64,000 nt of DNA from Rhizopus arrhizus (GCA_024220505.1 JAKZZE010000022.1:868001-932000); one strand, 5' to 3'; counted from the stretch's first letter, positions 11,989-26,018 are shown. The notes: generated from the sequence alone by a model not told the origin. Numbers and translations: made by a program.

Positions 11989-14261
11989 TTAAGTACTTTG
12001 GGTAGAAAACGTCTCTGATACAACACTCCAATGAAACACCAAGGCATTAAACAAGTCTATTATACCAATACCTAAAATAATAGGTGAGTACACAGTGTAC
12101 CAAGTAACCTGGCGCATCTTTTCAATCCATTCAGAACGTTCACGTCTGAATACAACACGAGAAATCCACTGAAGGAGCCTAAATATGACATCGACAAGAA
12201 CGCCTGGGATAAGCATATTCAAAGCTGGCTTTACACCTAAACATCGTTTAATGACCCATTCATTTTTTATGCTTTCCTTGCGTTTATAGATATCCAACAA
12301 AGTAGTCAAAAAGGACGCTGTCAAAAGAGATCCTAAAACGATAATTGTAGCAAATAAATAAAACACAAGCAAAATTCCAGCTATTTGAGGTTGATAATAA
12401 AGTATATTGGCTATTTCGGGTGCACTGCCATGTATATCTTAGTCTTACATTTTTTGTTTGTTTATTGTTATACTTACTGAAGAGCACCTAATACCAAAAA
12501 ACGCAACATAGACAATGGATTAACATCTTCATATTGCAGTGCGCTAAGAGCTACCCAAAAGCCCAATATGACAAGTAAAGAAAGCCTGAATACCCACAAG
12601 CTATTGACAATACATTGAGTTACAATATAGTTCGTTTTAGCAACAGTCCAATATAAGTCATTAGCGGATGAAGAGGCAAAGATACGGAAAAACATCATTG
12701 GTGTGGCCAAGACCAGCAAGACAAAAGAAGCAGATAGCAAACTGTACGCTTTTTGTACATCTTCCACTGCCAACAGTGCAAAAAAGCGAATGATAGCAGA
12801 CGATGTTAGAAGTCCAACTGTAATAAATGAGAGATAAGATGACAATTTTTTTAAGTATACAATCGGATTTGTCATGAACTTAATCAATTCTAAAAGCAAA
12901 TCCGAGAACATAAACACATAATAAACATATTCAAAGGCAAAAGGTGTGTCTGAAGTATAGTCCAAATTCGAAAGCGTAACCATGTGTAAACTTGTATATA
13001 TTATGGCAGAAACCAGTGCAATGATTGCCTGATAACGAGGACTTGCGCAACGAGCAAAGAAATCAGAGAATGTATGAGAAATAGCCATCCATACAAAGTT
13101 TCTGGGTTGGTGATCAATCTGGTTTGACCAGATTCCGGCTGGATGGTTAGGATCCTGATGCCAATCAGAGCCCGATCTCCACAATTCCTATAAAAAAAAG
13201 TTACTTATAGCTTATACATCTTGATAAAATACAAGAATGCTACCTCAATGACTAATTGAACTCTTCTATCAGATAATACCAATTGACTATTGTTTTCAAC
13301 AGCCCATTCCAAAGCTAAAAGAGCAGTAAGAGTGAGCAAGCTGTACAGCTTCAGTGATTGAAAGCTTTTTTTTCTTACCTGAGCGGTCGCCTAACCATTT
13401 ATATACAAGGATTTCTTTTAAAATCATTTGTTCAGTTGATGTACTTTTGGCCTTTACGCCTAAGCTTAAGGTTGTCAAAGCTAATGATTGGAAAAAAACA
13501 TCAGTTTCGGTGGAGTGGCTATTTGACTGACGTCGTTCGTGTAACAATGCCAAAATAGCACAAACAGAAGCATTCTTTGCGATACCAAAGATGCTTTCAG
13601 CAGAAGAGGGTAAATGCTGATATCCTTTTGTTTTTTGTCCTTCAACAATGGCCGTGTTATTTATAGTTTGGTCTGTATTCTGAGTTGTCGCTACAGTAAC
13701 TTTGGTGTCACTATTATGAAGCAAAGCTTCATTTTGGTTTGAGAGCCAACCATGCTTTTCTTTCCATTTATCTGTTGCAAACTTTAAAGCGTCAATGGCG
13801 AAGTCCCTTTTTCTCAAGCGTTTAATGAATTTTGGTTTGTGATCAATGGACCATTCACTGAATTTTCTTTTTAACAAATAGTGTGAGTCACCACTGTCAG
13901 TATCACTCTCACTACTATCATCACTGCTACTACTATCTGTTTTGTCCTCAGTAATATTCCGTTTGGGAACTATGTTTTTATGATTTAGATTTTTTTTAAT
14001 TTCACTAAACACGAGAATATCTTGAATTTTTTCTATTAATTGATCAGTAGCTACAGTAGGTTGGCTAGATGGAGTGACCATGTTAGTCGATGATCGTTTG
14101 TTTGGAAGTTGCTCCATTATTTCAATCACTGTTTGGCTGTTGTTGGAATTATAGTTCGTAGCAGTCGTCTCCAAAAGACGCGTCTCTTCCGTTGTAGAGC
14201 TTGAAGTGATTTTTGTTGGTATGGGTGAGCTTTGGGTAAGTCTTCTTTCGGTTTCTGACAT
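11989..14261 (-). CDS. Yvc1-like TRP vacuolar cation channel
   Basis: Minus exons 14261-13379, 13314-13244, 13187-12478 and 12424-11989 sum to 700 codons (699 aa; yeast Yvc1 is 675). For the last intron, the acceptor ATGGCAG at 12425 is the one that keeps frame with the strong GTAAGT donor. The first 150 residues are Ser/Thr-rich with an acidic SSSSDDSSESDTDSGDS run. An Yvc1-like block (ALLALEWAVENNSQLVL, ELWRSGSDW) leads into about six hydrophobic spans. A last long helix, GILLVFYLFATIIVLGSLL, is followed by a charged C-tail. Known family members release vacuolar Ca2+. The N-terminus is unlike yeast, so orthology is tentative. Confidence 0.6.
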
Positions 14262-14280
14262 TATTGATATATTTTTATAT

Positions 14281-14282
<2 letters not shown>

Positions 14283-14311
<29 letters not shown>
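14283..14311. repeat. 29-nt A-run upstream of the channel gene
   Basis: Pure A on the plus strand, 21 bp upstream of the minus-strand start codon at 14261, so in its 5' leader or promoter. Confidence 0.9.
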
Positions 14312-14313
<2 letters not shown>

Positions 14314-15121
14314 ATGAATGAAAAAGAAACGCAAGAAGGAGTTAAGAAGGGGCATTATATATTGTGAAACCACAGACAGGGCGTCACACAGTATTTCGGG
14401 AATAAGCTACTTAGCTGATATGGGGTTGCTGATGCTTTATTTCGAAAACACCGTAGTGGCATAATGTACATCATACTGCCGATAATAAGACCCTTTCTCT
14501 AATTCTCTAATGATAGTACCTTTATTTGCATATTCTAAGAAAATTGTACAGCTACTAAAGGAAAATCAAAAAAAGGTCTTACGTAAAATTTTATAATATT
14601 TTTAGCACATTATAAAAGCATCTTTCATTAATAGGATGTCTATTATAGCTTAAAAATGACTACCGTACAATAATAATTAGTGCAAAAAATTAAAAATTAA
14701 AAATTAAAAAATGCTGCTCTCGTGTATGCTTCATGCTGTCAACAAGAAATAACTCAGTTTACACTTTAAACACTAAGATTTCTTTTCTGCTTACGAACGA
14801 GTAACTTTAGACTTGAAAACATCATCCATTTAAAATAAATAATATGGGAAAGTTAATTTGTTTAGCAGCATTTGGAGTGACTGATTAGAAAAAATTTTAC
14901 ACCCAAATAATTGAAATATACCGTAAGCAATCAAAACTGTGATTACCTCCTTTTCTAACGAAGGCATTTTACTAAATTAACAGATTATTATGAAAAAGTT
15001 GATAACAGATACATACAACATCAATGAGAATTTCAGTTTAAGAGCTTACAGTTATAATCATTATAAATACAAACTTATTTTTTTTATTTAAAAACATAAA
15101 CTTTTTAACATAAATATTATT
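14312..15121. other. Intergenic region
   Basis: AT-rich, with a small AAAATT-type repeat near 14690-14710. It must hold the channel promoter and the homeobox gene 3' end. Nothing else I can support. Confidence 0.5.
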
Positions 15122-16665
15122 TTATTGGTTCGGTATATGTAAGCTCTGAAGTAATAGTAGATTGTTCATTACTCCATCTTCATCACTTTTGACAAGCAAC
15201 GACTGAAGCTCGGGAACTTGTGTTACGATTTCCATGAATTCTGTTTCTAAGTAGCACCCAGTAAGTACATGTAAGTTTTCAGAGGATCCTTGCTTATCCT
15301 GAGTAAAATCATGACATTGAATCCACTCGGTTTTAGGTGATACATTAGACATGTAAAACTGGATAAGCTCAGGTGTCCTAATAAAAATTTCCAGCGTATT
15401 ATCTTTCATCCGAATGAATTGTACAAGGTCTAAGCTAATATCCATCCGGAATTTATGTTGCTGATTTCCATCACCAATACACCAAATCAGTGTACGATTT
15501 GATACATCAAGCTTGCAATTTAGTTCACAAATCCTTTTCCATGTACCAATTTGCAATGTTTGTGCTGTCAAGTTGAATATTTTATTGAATAAATCTATGT
15601 ATTTACCTTAATTTAATTAGCAGACAGTTTTATTATGCTCTTACCTGTTATTAAGCAAGGATTAATTGGTTCCTCTAAGATCACTGGATTATAAAAGCGA
15701 TCGTTTATTGCACCACTAGAGACATCATATGATGGAGATTGGCAATAGCTAGAAGAGGGCGGCCCCATAGATGAATGTCTTTCTTGTTGAATCAATTTTT
15801 TGCGATGGTAGTAAGGATAAGGACCAACCGAATGTGCCCTAATTCGTTCATTGGCTGAATGTTTTTTATAACAACCTTTAAAAATATTAGGTGAACTTGA
15901 TGTTGATGCCAATAAAGTTAAATCAGGGATAGAAGAATAAGTATTATGAATACACTGATTTGCTGGAACAGGAAAAGAATGCGATACAGGAACAGAAGAG
16001 GGGGTAATAATTTTAACTGCTGCTTCAGTACCGTTCTCAGTAATATGGATTGAATCATCAAATCTGATGTCTGCTGGGATATTAACTGTAGTCGATGTTT
16101 TGCTTAATTGTTGTTGTTGTTGTTGTTGTATATGATTAAGATAATATTGATAATAATAGTTGTATAAATTAGGATCAAGAGAATCTTGCTGCTGATGAGC
16201 TCCAGAAGCTTGACAGGCTGCAGTAGCCGCGCTAGCTGCATACTGCTGCTGCATATGAAAATTCCTATCTTGCATTTGCATTGACCGCTTTGATTGATTC
16301 TTTACTTTAGCTCGACGATTTTGGAACCATATTTGAATAGATCTTTCAGTCATACCAAGCTGAAGGGACAGTTGTTCACGAACTCGGCTATTTGGCGAAG
16401 GGTTAAGATTGAATGATTTTTCTAAAATGGCCAGTTGTTCCGGTGTTGCTCTCGTTCGTTTTCGAGTTCTGGATAAGTCTTCATCAAACGTCAATGGAGG
16501 AATAATAAAGGGAGGCGGAGGTGGTATGAACATATTGGTTGATAGTATAAAAGGCGGTTTGTTATTGATGGCATTATACTGTGGTTGTGAAAAGATATTT
16601 AGGTAATTCACATTTTCTACATTGTCATTATTGACAATAGTGGCTGTAATGTGATTATTTGACAT
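15122..16665 (-). CDS. Homeodomain transcription factor (two exons)
   Basis: Minus exons 16665-15645 and 15564-15122 give 487 aa; the GTAAGA donor and TTGACAG acceptor keep frame. The homeodomain spans about residues 66-124 (SRTRKRTRATPEQLAILEKS ...), with the recognition helix WFQNRRAK at 113-120, so DNA binding is well supported. A PPPPP run precedes it. Poly-Gln and Gln/Tyr-rich stretches follow. The second exon begins QTLQIGTWKRICELNCKLDV, a C-terminal domain I recall from fungal Hoy1/Htf1-type homeobox proteins that control conidiation. It acts in the nucleus; targets are unknown. The homeodomain itself is certain, the subfamily is not. Confidence 0.85.
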
Positions 16666-19199
16666 TAATGTGCTTAGAATATATCTACAAGATATTAGAG
16701 ACTAAAATATAGAAAGGAAAGGTATGAAAGAAACAAAATGAGAAAATGTTAGATTTATAAGCTATAAATAAAACTGTGGTTGTACATTAGTTTATCGAGA
16801 TAACCTATGACCTCTTTACTTGTATTACCGTTTCATTGATGTATAATACAAGCAAAGATCGACTCCTCCCTAAATCGTTTTATTAAGTTAACTTTAAAGG
16901 TACGATGTTAATAATTAGTAGCTAATTGATATAAATATTTAATGTTAATAAATATGAGAGATTTATCAGCATAGCTTATATGTATATCCAAGATAGATGC
17001 TTTTAATAAATGAGAGGTAAGTCAAGTAATGGCAGTTATATCGGGTAGCGAAATGAATGTGTCTCATTTTCTTCTGACACACGTGCTTCAATGCTTGGTT
17101 TGTGAGACAAATAGACTGGCCAGATAAAAAGGATGACTGATGCTTACAATTGCTTTCACCGGGAGTTTTACATGAGAACAAAAGTTTTATTTAAGCTTAG
17201 AGTGTAACAATCGATCTATAATTATAGAAATTGTCTGTGTACAAAATAATAAAATAAGGAGGTCACTTCATTTTCCACTTATTGTAATCAGGTTATAAAT
17301 TATGTTCTTGCTAAGACAAAATCGTATATTTCATTTTAGGGATAAAATAACTGTAATTAAGATGATGTTCTTATCTTTATTTTTAACATTTCAAAACTTT
17401 TATTCATCGGAGTCTGGTATACACTGCAACATTAAATGCATCTTCCATTATCTCCTGCAACGTTTAATGAACTCCACTTTGTAGTGTAACCTTTAATTCT
17501 TGGTCGAAACAATAAGCATTTATATTTATATATATTTTTTTTATATAAAAAATTGGATATTTTTATATTCTTTTTTAATTATCTCATTAAAAAACTCAAT
17601 CAAATTGTATTACATTGTTCGTATATGATTTATTATGTGATGGAGACTTTTGATTTTATTATCGTAATAAATAATCTACATTAAGATATTATTAATGGTA
17701 ACATATCAATTGCATTTATTGATTTTGCCATTGATCACTTTATTCTAGTACTAAAATGTTTAGCTCCAGGCATAACGGAAGTTCTCTAGAAAGTTGCCCG
17801 GATAGCTTTTCATCTGTAATTACTGGCATTTTAGGACAAAAATGGTATATTCTTCTTTATCTAGCCTGTGACTTTGTACATTTGATATGAAATATGCTTA
17901 GGAGCTAAACTTACGCGTTAATTCAACGTTTTCTTTTTCTTTAATGTTCTTACAGATTTTAAACATGTTCCTTCTTTTAATACACTTCAGACATCTTACG
18001 TTATTCTTGTCGATTCAGGTAAGCCATAAGTTCTTAATAGACTTTAATTGGCTAAATATTTTTTTTTAACTGTTGATATTATGAAATTATTTATTTTCTT
18101 CTAAATACGTTCAAACATTCACTTTATTTACAGATAAAATTAAAATTCAATTGGGCGTATGATGTTTTATTTTTAATCCTTTTCACACGTGTCAAATGGA
18201 GAAATAAATGGAGATCAAGAGCACCTTATGGGATCAAGGGTAGAAATATTCTAGGGAAAGAATTGGTAATAAGTGTAAGAAACTCTAGCGAGGATGAGTA
18301 GAAAGCCGATCGAGGAGCTTTTACCTAGGATGAGGAGGCGGTGAAGTCGGAATTTTTAATAGTACAAATAATCGAACCTATGGAGTGTGGTGTGGATAGC
18401 AGGCCATAGAAGAAACCAAAGAAGGGCTCCTTGAAATGATTGTGATGTTTCATTACATGTTTTGTTCAAAAGGAAGGAGAAGAGATTGGATATTGTTTCA
18501 GGCAATTGTAGTCGATGGTTCATATTGAGACAATGAATGGAGTAGAATTTTGTAAGTGTCTGTGAAGGATGGAAAATGCAAGACCTGGACGTACTTTCAG
18601 ATATTTAGTCTAGACACCAACGTGCACAGCAACTTCCTTCTATTCTGGCCATTGGTAGCCGCAAGATAAAGTCTAGGGATACAATCGGTTGACATTGGCA
18701 AAGGAATGTAGAGTCACAGAAAGAGCCTTTTTGATAGAAGCTTTCTTGTTGGGGCTGTTGTTGGATACTTTTAAAGATCGTTTATCTAGTAACTTAGGAT
18801 GAGCTAGTTATCTTTTCCATAAAGGTGAGTTTGGAAGTGTATACTATTATGAATGACTATTAGAGTGACGGAGATGGCTCAATAAGCAAAAAGCAGGGTA
18901 TCATCCGGAAGTGTAAAAGACCGAAGAAATTGATGTTAGAGAATACAGGTACTTTGTTGCATTGAATGCAGTTCTGTAAGATGTAGCATATAATACTTTT
19001 AAGTAAGGCATTATATTTAAAGGCTTAAATGAGCACTCGGTGTTTCAAGACACCATGATGGCCCAAGCCAGATCAAACAAGATGTAAAAGAAGCTAAACC
19101 CCCCCTTATGCAAGCAAAGGCAAAAAAAAAGAAAAAAAGAAAGTGAACGAGTAAGGAGAGAAAGAAGTGTCATAGACATCGGTGTGAGCTTTGGGGCAA
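16666..19199. other. Gene-poor stretch
   Basis: 2.5 kb of AT-rich DNA to about 18180, then a more balanced stretch to 19200. Short open frames (for example from 17757, starting MFSSRHNGSSLESC) lack recognisable content. The 18180-19200 part may be the decayed downstream portion of the minus-strand LINE relic that follows, but I could not find reverse transcriptase motifs. Confidence 0.4.
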
Positions 19200-20096
19200 T
19201 CTTTGCCTGAGGTGGACTGTCGACGTAAGCAGATCTTTTGGGTTTAAGTAGGTAGTTAGGTTCATGAAGTGTAGCACAAGTGGTTAGGTAAACACGTTGG
19301 GCATTTCTTCACGGAGCTAACACATGATCAAGGGTATGTTCTGTGCGGTACTTGTATAGCGGGACAAGGTCATACAATGCTGAGTATCCTAGGTCAATAA
19401 GGCCAGACTGGACAAAGAAGTTGACAACAGCATTTTAAATGGGAGTCCTGAATCGCTGCAGGGCGATATAGATTCAATGGAGGAATACATTGCGAGTACG
19501 CTGTATTTTAACGTCAATGGGTTCATTGACAAGAGTAGGATCGCGAATTATTGAAGAGTCTAAAGGATCGAAGTCGTCACGGACTGTGATGTTGAATTTG
19601 CTCAATCGTAAACGAAGCTCGGTTTTATAACTAATGTGGATCAGGAAACTGATTAAGCTTCTATCTGAATAATGAATATCTAAATTTTGATGGGTATTAA
19701 TATGTAATCTGTGAAGGTTGGAGCGCAATTGTTGTAGAGAGACGGCGTCGAAAAGGTATATGGGTGAGCTTAGCGCCTGTTGGTTCAGCAAGTGAAGAAG
19801 ATTGCCTGGCAGTAGCAGTCAAACTAGGTTGGGAATTACTGCGCTTATGCTTAACAAACTTAGGCGATGGGGGCGCTTAGATGGGTGGGAGAGTTACGAG
19901 AAAGAGAGGAAACGGTAGGTGATGTGATGCATCCAGATAGAGAGGGTAGGATGTCTGTAATTGACGACTTTGGAGCAAGATGTTTCCGTAAGAAAATATT
20001 CTCTTGTTGTAACTTGTGTATCTCAGCATGGACAATAGCTAATTCTGCCTGTAATTGTTGGATTTGCTTGTTATGGTACATAGGGAGGGCTTCCAA
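19200..20096 (-). pseudogene. Decayed LINE ORF1 related to LINE-2
   Basis: Minus strand, two open pieces: 20096-19860 with a coiled coil (KQIQQLQAELAIVHAEIHKL) and 19791-19474 with DDFDPLDSSIIRDP, followed out of the open piece by IYIALQRFRTPIKNAVV. In LINE-2 ORF1 (48574 on) the same order occurs: a coiled coil (RLAHLEALTKENQNLRADLE), INDFDPRNPTNLRD, then LLTALDRMRPTVRSAV. The match in order and spacing supports an old copy of the same LINE clade. Stops between the pieces show decay. Confidence 0.55.
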
Positions 20097-21239
20097 ATAA
20101 GGTAAAATCTATAGAAAGTGATGGAAAGCGGAAAGAAGCCCCATATTCCTCCCTAATACACATTTTTCACAAATTATTCGTGCACTTTTACAGTGAAAAT
20201 AAGGTCAAAATAATTCATCTTTTCCATTCTTTTCAAAATGAACAAGGAAATGAAGTATCAATGCTAGAATTCAAAATAGATGACAAAGCTTATCCACTAA
20301 ATTTTTTACAGAATTTAATCAGTACGTCATGGTTGAGATTCCTATATTTTCCTTTAATATAAAAAGCAATAGATCAACTTCGGATCTTTAATCTAGCATT
20401 TATGAAGTATAAAAATACTACAAAATTCGTTTTCTATTTTCTGTTTACACTTATCTACAACTATATAATCGCCTACTTTAAATAGTATAAATCCATAAAA
20501 ATTGCTTAACGTTAGCTTTTGAAAAAATTAACACGTTCCTTTTCTCCAGAATTGTTCATTTGATTTGGGCTCAGAAGAATATGAAAGGAGTAAACATAGC
20601 GATATGTTAGAGACCTAATATGCTTTTCTATATCTTCGGATTCGTGTATAGGAGTAATATCGATTATCCAATGCTGATGGCAGGCGACATTTCAATTTGT
20701 AATTTGCACCATCCATTTTACCCTTGAAAAAGCAAAATCAATTTTCTATTTCCACTCACTTCATGCAGATAGATCAAGAACTATTTTTATTTTTTATTTT
20801 TTTTTGTGAAGATTTTGTTCGGATGTTATACTATTATAAATGCTTTTCCATCACTAAATACTTTTATTGGTCAATGCTGTTTGATCAAAAGCCTTCATAG
20901 ATATAATCCTTAAAAGAGTAAACTCGTGATATGCTCTTTTCTTTCTAAGAAAAATATTTGTGCTATTAAAATATTAAAGTAGCAATTGATTACCTTAAGC
21001 AAAAGATTGGCACTAAATGTACAGAAAGTAGTAAAGGCATTCTTAATTTGAAAGATTTAATGCGCGGTTGATACTTTACTACAATCTATACTTTATTATG
21101 AAAATAGAGAAAAAGATATGCAAAGATTGTAATCAGCATGTCCATAAAATTAAAGCATTCAATGCTTATCCTTTTTATTATAAAGGTAGTAATTTTTATA
21201 GTACTTGATAAAATATGACGAACTTGTCGTTATACACAG
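20097..21239. other. Gene-poor stretch
   Basis: AT-rich. A 60-codon frame at 20180 has no recognisable domain. Nothing else I can support. Confidence 0.4.
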
Positions 21240-23640
21240 ATAGCAAAAAAAAGAAAGCGTCACGATGAAAAGTATGACTATGAAATAAAAATAGCAGAGT
21301 CAAAAGGAAAGAGGAAGCAATTAGAATTCGAGAAGCAAGATAAAAAAAAATCAAGTGTAGTAAATGTGGCAAAGAGGGATACAAGAATTCAAGACCCAAA
21401 GGATGCGAGTATCATAACAAAACTGTGAATGAAGTGACAGTAAAAAAGTTGGGGAATAGATTTGAACAATATCAAGAAAATTTACTTGTCATCTCCTATA
21501 AGGGCGCAGTATCAGGATGTTTTCATTGAGCATGCCCTCAGGCTATCTGGCTTTATTAGAAATGTACTATTTAAAGCACAATTATTTGACAACTTTTTCT
21601 TGGTGAACAACAAAGAATTAGCTTATCTCAACTATATGTTCAACAACAATTTTTGGGACGCAATCTCCCAGCATATTACGGGATTGTAATGACCAATTCC
21701 AACTTTGGAAACAGTCCAATTGTGCTTACTTTTGATTAATTCGGGGCCAGATTTCTCTCAATTATTTTTAGCCTAAAAGACTATTCATGTAAAGGTTATG
21801 GTGATGCTCTGTCAACTGAATGTGTTGTGGTAGCTACAGCCTATTTAAACAACATTGTTGAAAGCTAAAAAAAGGAAGTTGCATTATTTTCACAGAAGCA
21901 TAAAAATTATCTATTCTGTAAGCTCAAATAAGCGATGCATATATAATTTATAGAATAACAGTCTTATGCTTTAAATGGGAATTGAATATCAAGATTATTA
22001 ATCAATTTATCTTTTGGATACTGTTGGCAAAGATTACTGAAAGACAAACCTTTATGACCAATGTACCTAGATTTGATTTCTTTTCAAAAGATAAACCAAG
22101 TTGATTATATTTGAAGCAAATTATAAGAACAAACGATCATGGCACCTACAACCGAAAATTTGTCTGATGCTCCTGCCAATTTATACCGGCTCTGGCATAT
22201 GTTGTAGACCAAGTCGAACAAGAGGCCAAAAGTTGTGAAGGTCAAAGATCCATGTCACGGTTAATTAGTTTTTTTCTTTCCAATCCCCCGTTTCAAGTGG
22301 AGATATATGACTATAAATACCAAACCATTGGCAAGTAACACTAAACAATCAAGCTTCGGTATAAATGATTAGAATGGCATGCTCAGAATGCTTCAGAATA
22401 CTTTTGATTTCAGTAAACTTGTCTATAAAATGTATGCAAACATACATAAGCATTATGCTTTTCATCATAGATGTATCTCATACTATATACTAATTCATAT
22501 AACAAATACTAGTCTAAATGACCTACAAGAGGCGCCTGAAAATGGAAAAGGTATGTTTTACTGTCATATTAAAACAGATACTTTGGTGCTTGCCTCCTCT
22601 TTGCCAGGCCCAAAAAAGATAAAAGTAGTGAAATCAAGCTGGAACTAGAGGAATTTAATGAAATGAAGGTGAAAAGTACTTCTAACCAATAGCATTAGGT
22701 CCAGGACCAAAACTTGTTTTTACAGCTGCCATTAATAATGAAGACGACTTTAATCAGATACGAAGACGCAGTTCAAAAGAAAAGAGATGCTATTCAGGCT
22801 TCTATCGTGGACAAAAATATGTGGATAAGTTGAAGATAGAAAAAGGCATAAAAGAAATTGTAATTAGCTTTTCAAGTGTAAAAATTACATGGTAAGATGC
22901 CTATAAAGACTACTTGCAAAAAACTCTTGAAGAACTGAATTATCTTTTTGAATTCTATGGATTCAAGTTTGCGTCTTTCAGATTCCATGATTATCAAGGG
23001 TGCCAGAGAACCAATGATGAGACGGCAAATATTCTTATTAACAGTGGTAAGAAAAACAACAAAAAGAAAAGGAGAAAGACAAGCTGAAACAGAAAGAGAG
23101 CATCAAAAAGATCTGAAAAGAATGAAAAAACAAGATATGCTTTGTCAAGAATATACTGAGAAAAAGATGCCAAAAGGGAAACACATTCTTCGTTGATTAC
23201 TCGTCAATCTGCAGTCTTACCACTGATAATATTTGGTTGGAATGAAGAAAAAAAATAGTGTTTCCATAAAAAAATTCCGCTCTAGCACCACCAATATTTT
23301 ATACAACAAACTACTTGAGCGACAAAGCCAAATACATTGTGCATTGGCAAATATAAATGGACATCTGGCTTCCCAATTATGTTTCTATTTGAGTCATTAT
23401 TCAAATCCATCTTGACTTATTAATCTGGAACAGATTTGCAATAGCTACTATACAAGAATACTAGAAAGAAAAACACTAGTACTGGCCAATAGAGTCCTGG
23501 ACTGTAAATCATGCGGAATATTTTGGCAATGAGACGTTAATGCGAGCAAAAATACACTTGATATTGCAAGTTCTGTTTTCAAAAACAAAGGGCGTCTAGA
23601 AGCTTTTACAAGAAAATTCGCTATAGAGGAAACTGTTTTT
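21240..23640 (+). pseudogene. Old transposon-type relic, family unknown
   Basis: Several broken plus-strand pieces read like one decayed protein-coding element: a Lys/Glu-rich region then CSKCGKEGYKNS with a C-x2-C knuckle start (about 21350); EHALRLSGFIRNVLFKAQLF then NNNFWDAISQHITG (21510-21690); TYEDAVQ-like KKRDAIQASIVDKNMW (about 22770); and IKKFRSSTTNILYNKLLERQ (about 23265). Stops and frame changes are frequent. I recall similar multi-copy sequences in Mucorales genomes but cannot name the superfamily, and continuity of the pieces is inference. Confidence 0.3.
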
Positions 23641-24817
23641 CTCTTAGATATTTAGATATTTACATTGTAATTGTAAGTTCATAGCAAGATAATTCATAGT
23701 GACATAGGAAGTACTAATTTATTATATTTTATCATTCAACCCATCAAAATTTTCCAATTATTAGAATCAAACTATCTCAATTTTATGTTCCTCCCATCTC
23801 AAATATTTGATAAATACAGCATTAGAAAAAACACTATAGCAGTGTTGTTCACGATTAGGTGATACACTCTGTGCTCGTTCATTTAAGGCGGTCAAACGTG
23901 GGTCCTCGCAAATCAACTTTTTACAAAGACAATTAGCTCTTCACTCTAAGCTGCTCTCTTTGTCGTCCTTCTTTGTCCTTGGATCCTATATTTTGGCTTC
24001 CCATGTCCTACTCTGAACGCAGCAGATGTATCTGTTAGACTTGATCGGCTACCTGGTAGCCAACCAAAGCACTATTCCAAACATCCTGACCGCTCTCTTC
24101 CAAATAAACACGCTGTATAATGTCTCGATATGCATCGAAGGCTACAAATGTCGACTACCATTGAAGATCCCTTGTCTTTCCTTTTGAACTTATCGCCTAC
24201 TTGCAAACCCCGCTTCTGTTTATCTGTTTCCTCTTGGTTTCTCCGCTGGCCCATCACATATCGGATTCTTTTGAGCTCGAGAACCTTCATTATCAAAAAC
24301 TGCCAACCTTACCTCCACTCTTTCCCGGAAAATGACTCTTGGATTGGTTGCCCTAGAATTCACACCTATATCTATGACGGGTCTTTCCCTTCTTACTCGT
24401 TTAATTTCCTTTAACCTTTTTTTCTTCCTTGATCCCAAAGGATGTTTTTTTTATCCCTTAGGTTTCTTTTTTATCTGACTTGGATGATTAAGGTGTATTA
24501 AGGATACCATGCGCTCACTTAAGTCTTTTTTCAATACACATAAAAAAAAATTTAATCATATTATAAAAAAATACTTCTTTCTTTCTCCTTTATACTCAAA
24601 TGATTTTCTAGTTTTCCTTTTACTTTATTGAACTAGTGCGGGCAATTCAATGTATTTTAGCTACTACGTACCCCTTTCGCCTTTTTTAATTTTTAAAAGA
24701 AGTTCAATCGTGAAAAAAAAAAAAAAAAAAAAAGACAGACAGACCCTTATTGGGATATAAAAATTTTTTTGTTGAAAGTAATTTTTTTCTTTGTTTCAGT
24801 GAAAAAGAACAACCTCA
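23641..24817. other. Spacer and KTI12 upstream region
   Basis: About 23880-24420 is less AT-rich than its flanks and has a 94-codon frame with no recognised domain. It may be old mobile DNA. A 22-nt A-run lies at 24713-24734, about 80 bp before the KTI12 start. Confidence 0.4.
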
Positions 24818-25761
24818 ATGCCACTTATTGTGCTAACAGGATACCCTTCCAGTGGAAAGACCCAAAGAACCAACGAAATTAAAGAGTATTTGAGCAAAAG
24901 ACTTACAGAAGAAAACAAATCTCTTCGAATTCACATTATAAACGATGAGAGTCTTCATGTTTCTAAAGACGCTTACAAAGGTAAATAAAAAGAAGCTAGA
25001 TGCTAAATACTAAATGCTTTTTTAGATGCTAGGGAAGAAAAAAAGTCTAGAGGGGCTATGCTATCAGCAGTAGAAAGATTGCTATCCAAAGATGACATTG
25101 TGATTGCCGATGGATTAAATTATATAAAAGGATTTAGATATCAGCTTTACTGTATAGCACGAGCGATTGGTACCCCACATTGTGTTGTATATACGGGTAT
25201 TCCGGTGGAAAAAGCTAAAGAATGGAATACGATTAGAAAAACCGATGGCTACGATGACACAGTGTATTTCCATACTTTTTACATATGTTAGACCATTTAT
25301 TTACGAAAAGCTTTAGGTTTGATGAACTGGTTTCAAGATATGAGGAACCCGAGGAAAGAAATAGATGGGACTCGCCTTTGTTTACTATAATCTATGATGA
25401 TAAAGAGATACCTGCTGAAAAGCTTTGGAATGCTGTTATTTTGAAGAAACCACCACCCCCAAACAAATCAACAGTCTCTAAACCTGTCTCCTCCACAAAC
25501 TATGTATATGAATTAGACAAAGCTACTTTAGAAATTATCAACGCATTTGTTGAACAGCAAAAAGAATTTGGTCCAGGAGGCATGCCGATGACAGTACCTC
25601 GATCTACAGTTAAAGTCACCAATCCCTCTCGCACTGTGACATTATCTGAACTAAGACGATTTCGCAAACAGTTTGTCACTTATAACAAAATGAATACAAC
25701 ATTAGATGTAAGTCATTTGGGAGATGTCTTTGTGGAATATTTAAATACAAATTTGGAATAA
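24818..25761 (+). CDS. KTI12: Kti12, Elongator-associated P-loop protein
   Basis: Exons 24818-24980, 25026-25263 and 25317-25761 give 281 aa; all junctions keep frame. The start MPLIVLTGYPSSGKTQRT contains the P-loop GYPSSGKT at residues 8-15. DDIVIADGLNYIKGFRYQLY and the RYEEPEERNRWDSPLF block are typical of Kti12, and related to PSTK kinases. The second intron uses GTATTT and CTTTAG, giving DDTVFDELVSRYEEP. Kti12 works with Elongator in modification of wobble uridines in tRNA. It is somewhat shorter than the yeast protein (313 aa). It is the last clear host protein gene before the repeat block. Confidence 0.92.
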
Positions 25762-26018
25762 TATAACAAATCCTCCGTTGCCTTATAATTGATCAATACT
25801 TCATATTTTTTGTAAGGAGCAAAGCCTGAATTTGCTAAGTGTAAAATGCAGTGCTCCTGGTGCTTTTTTTTTTAAATGTTTTATTTGTTGCACGTATTTA
25901 TAGTGTGACTATAAAAAGCGGTACTCAACAATTGTTGATAAGAAAATAAAATAAAGAATAATAATAAGATATAAAAATGTAGGCATCAGTATAAGAAATA
26001 TGGCTTGAAGTGAGAGGT

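Noticed and set aside
24130..24414. 94-codon frame as a gene
   Set aside because: No recognisable domain, no intron structure, and it overlaps an equally long minus-strand frame.
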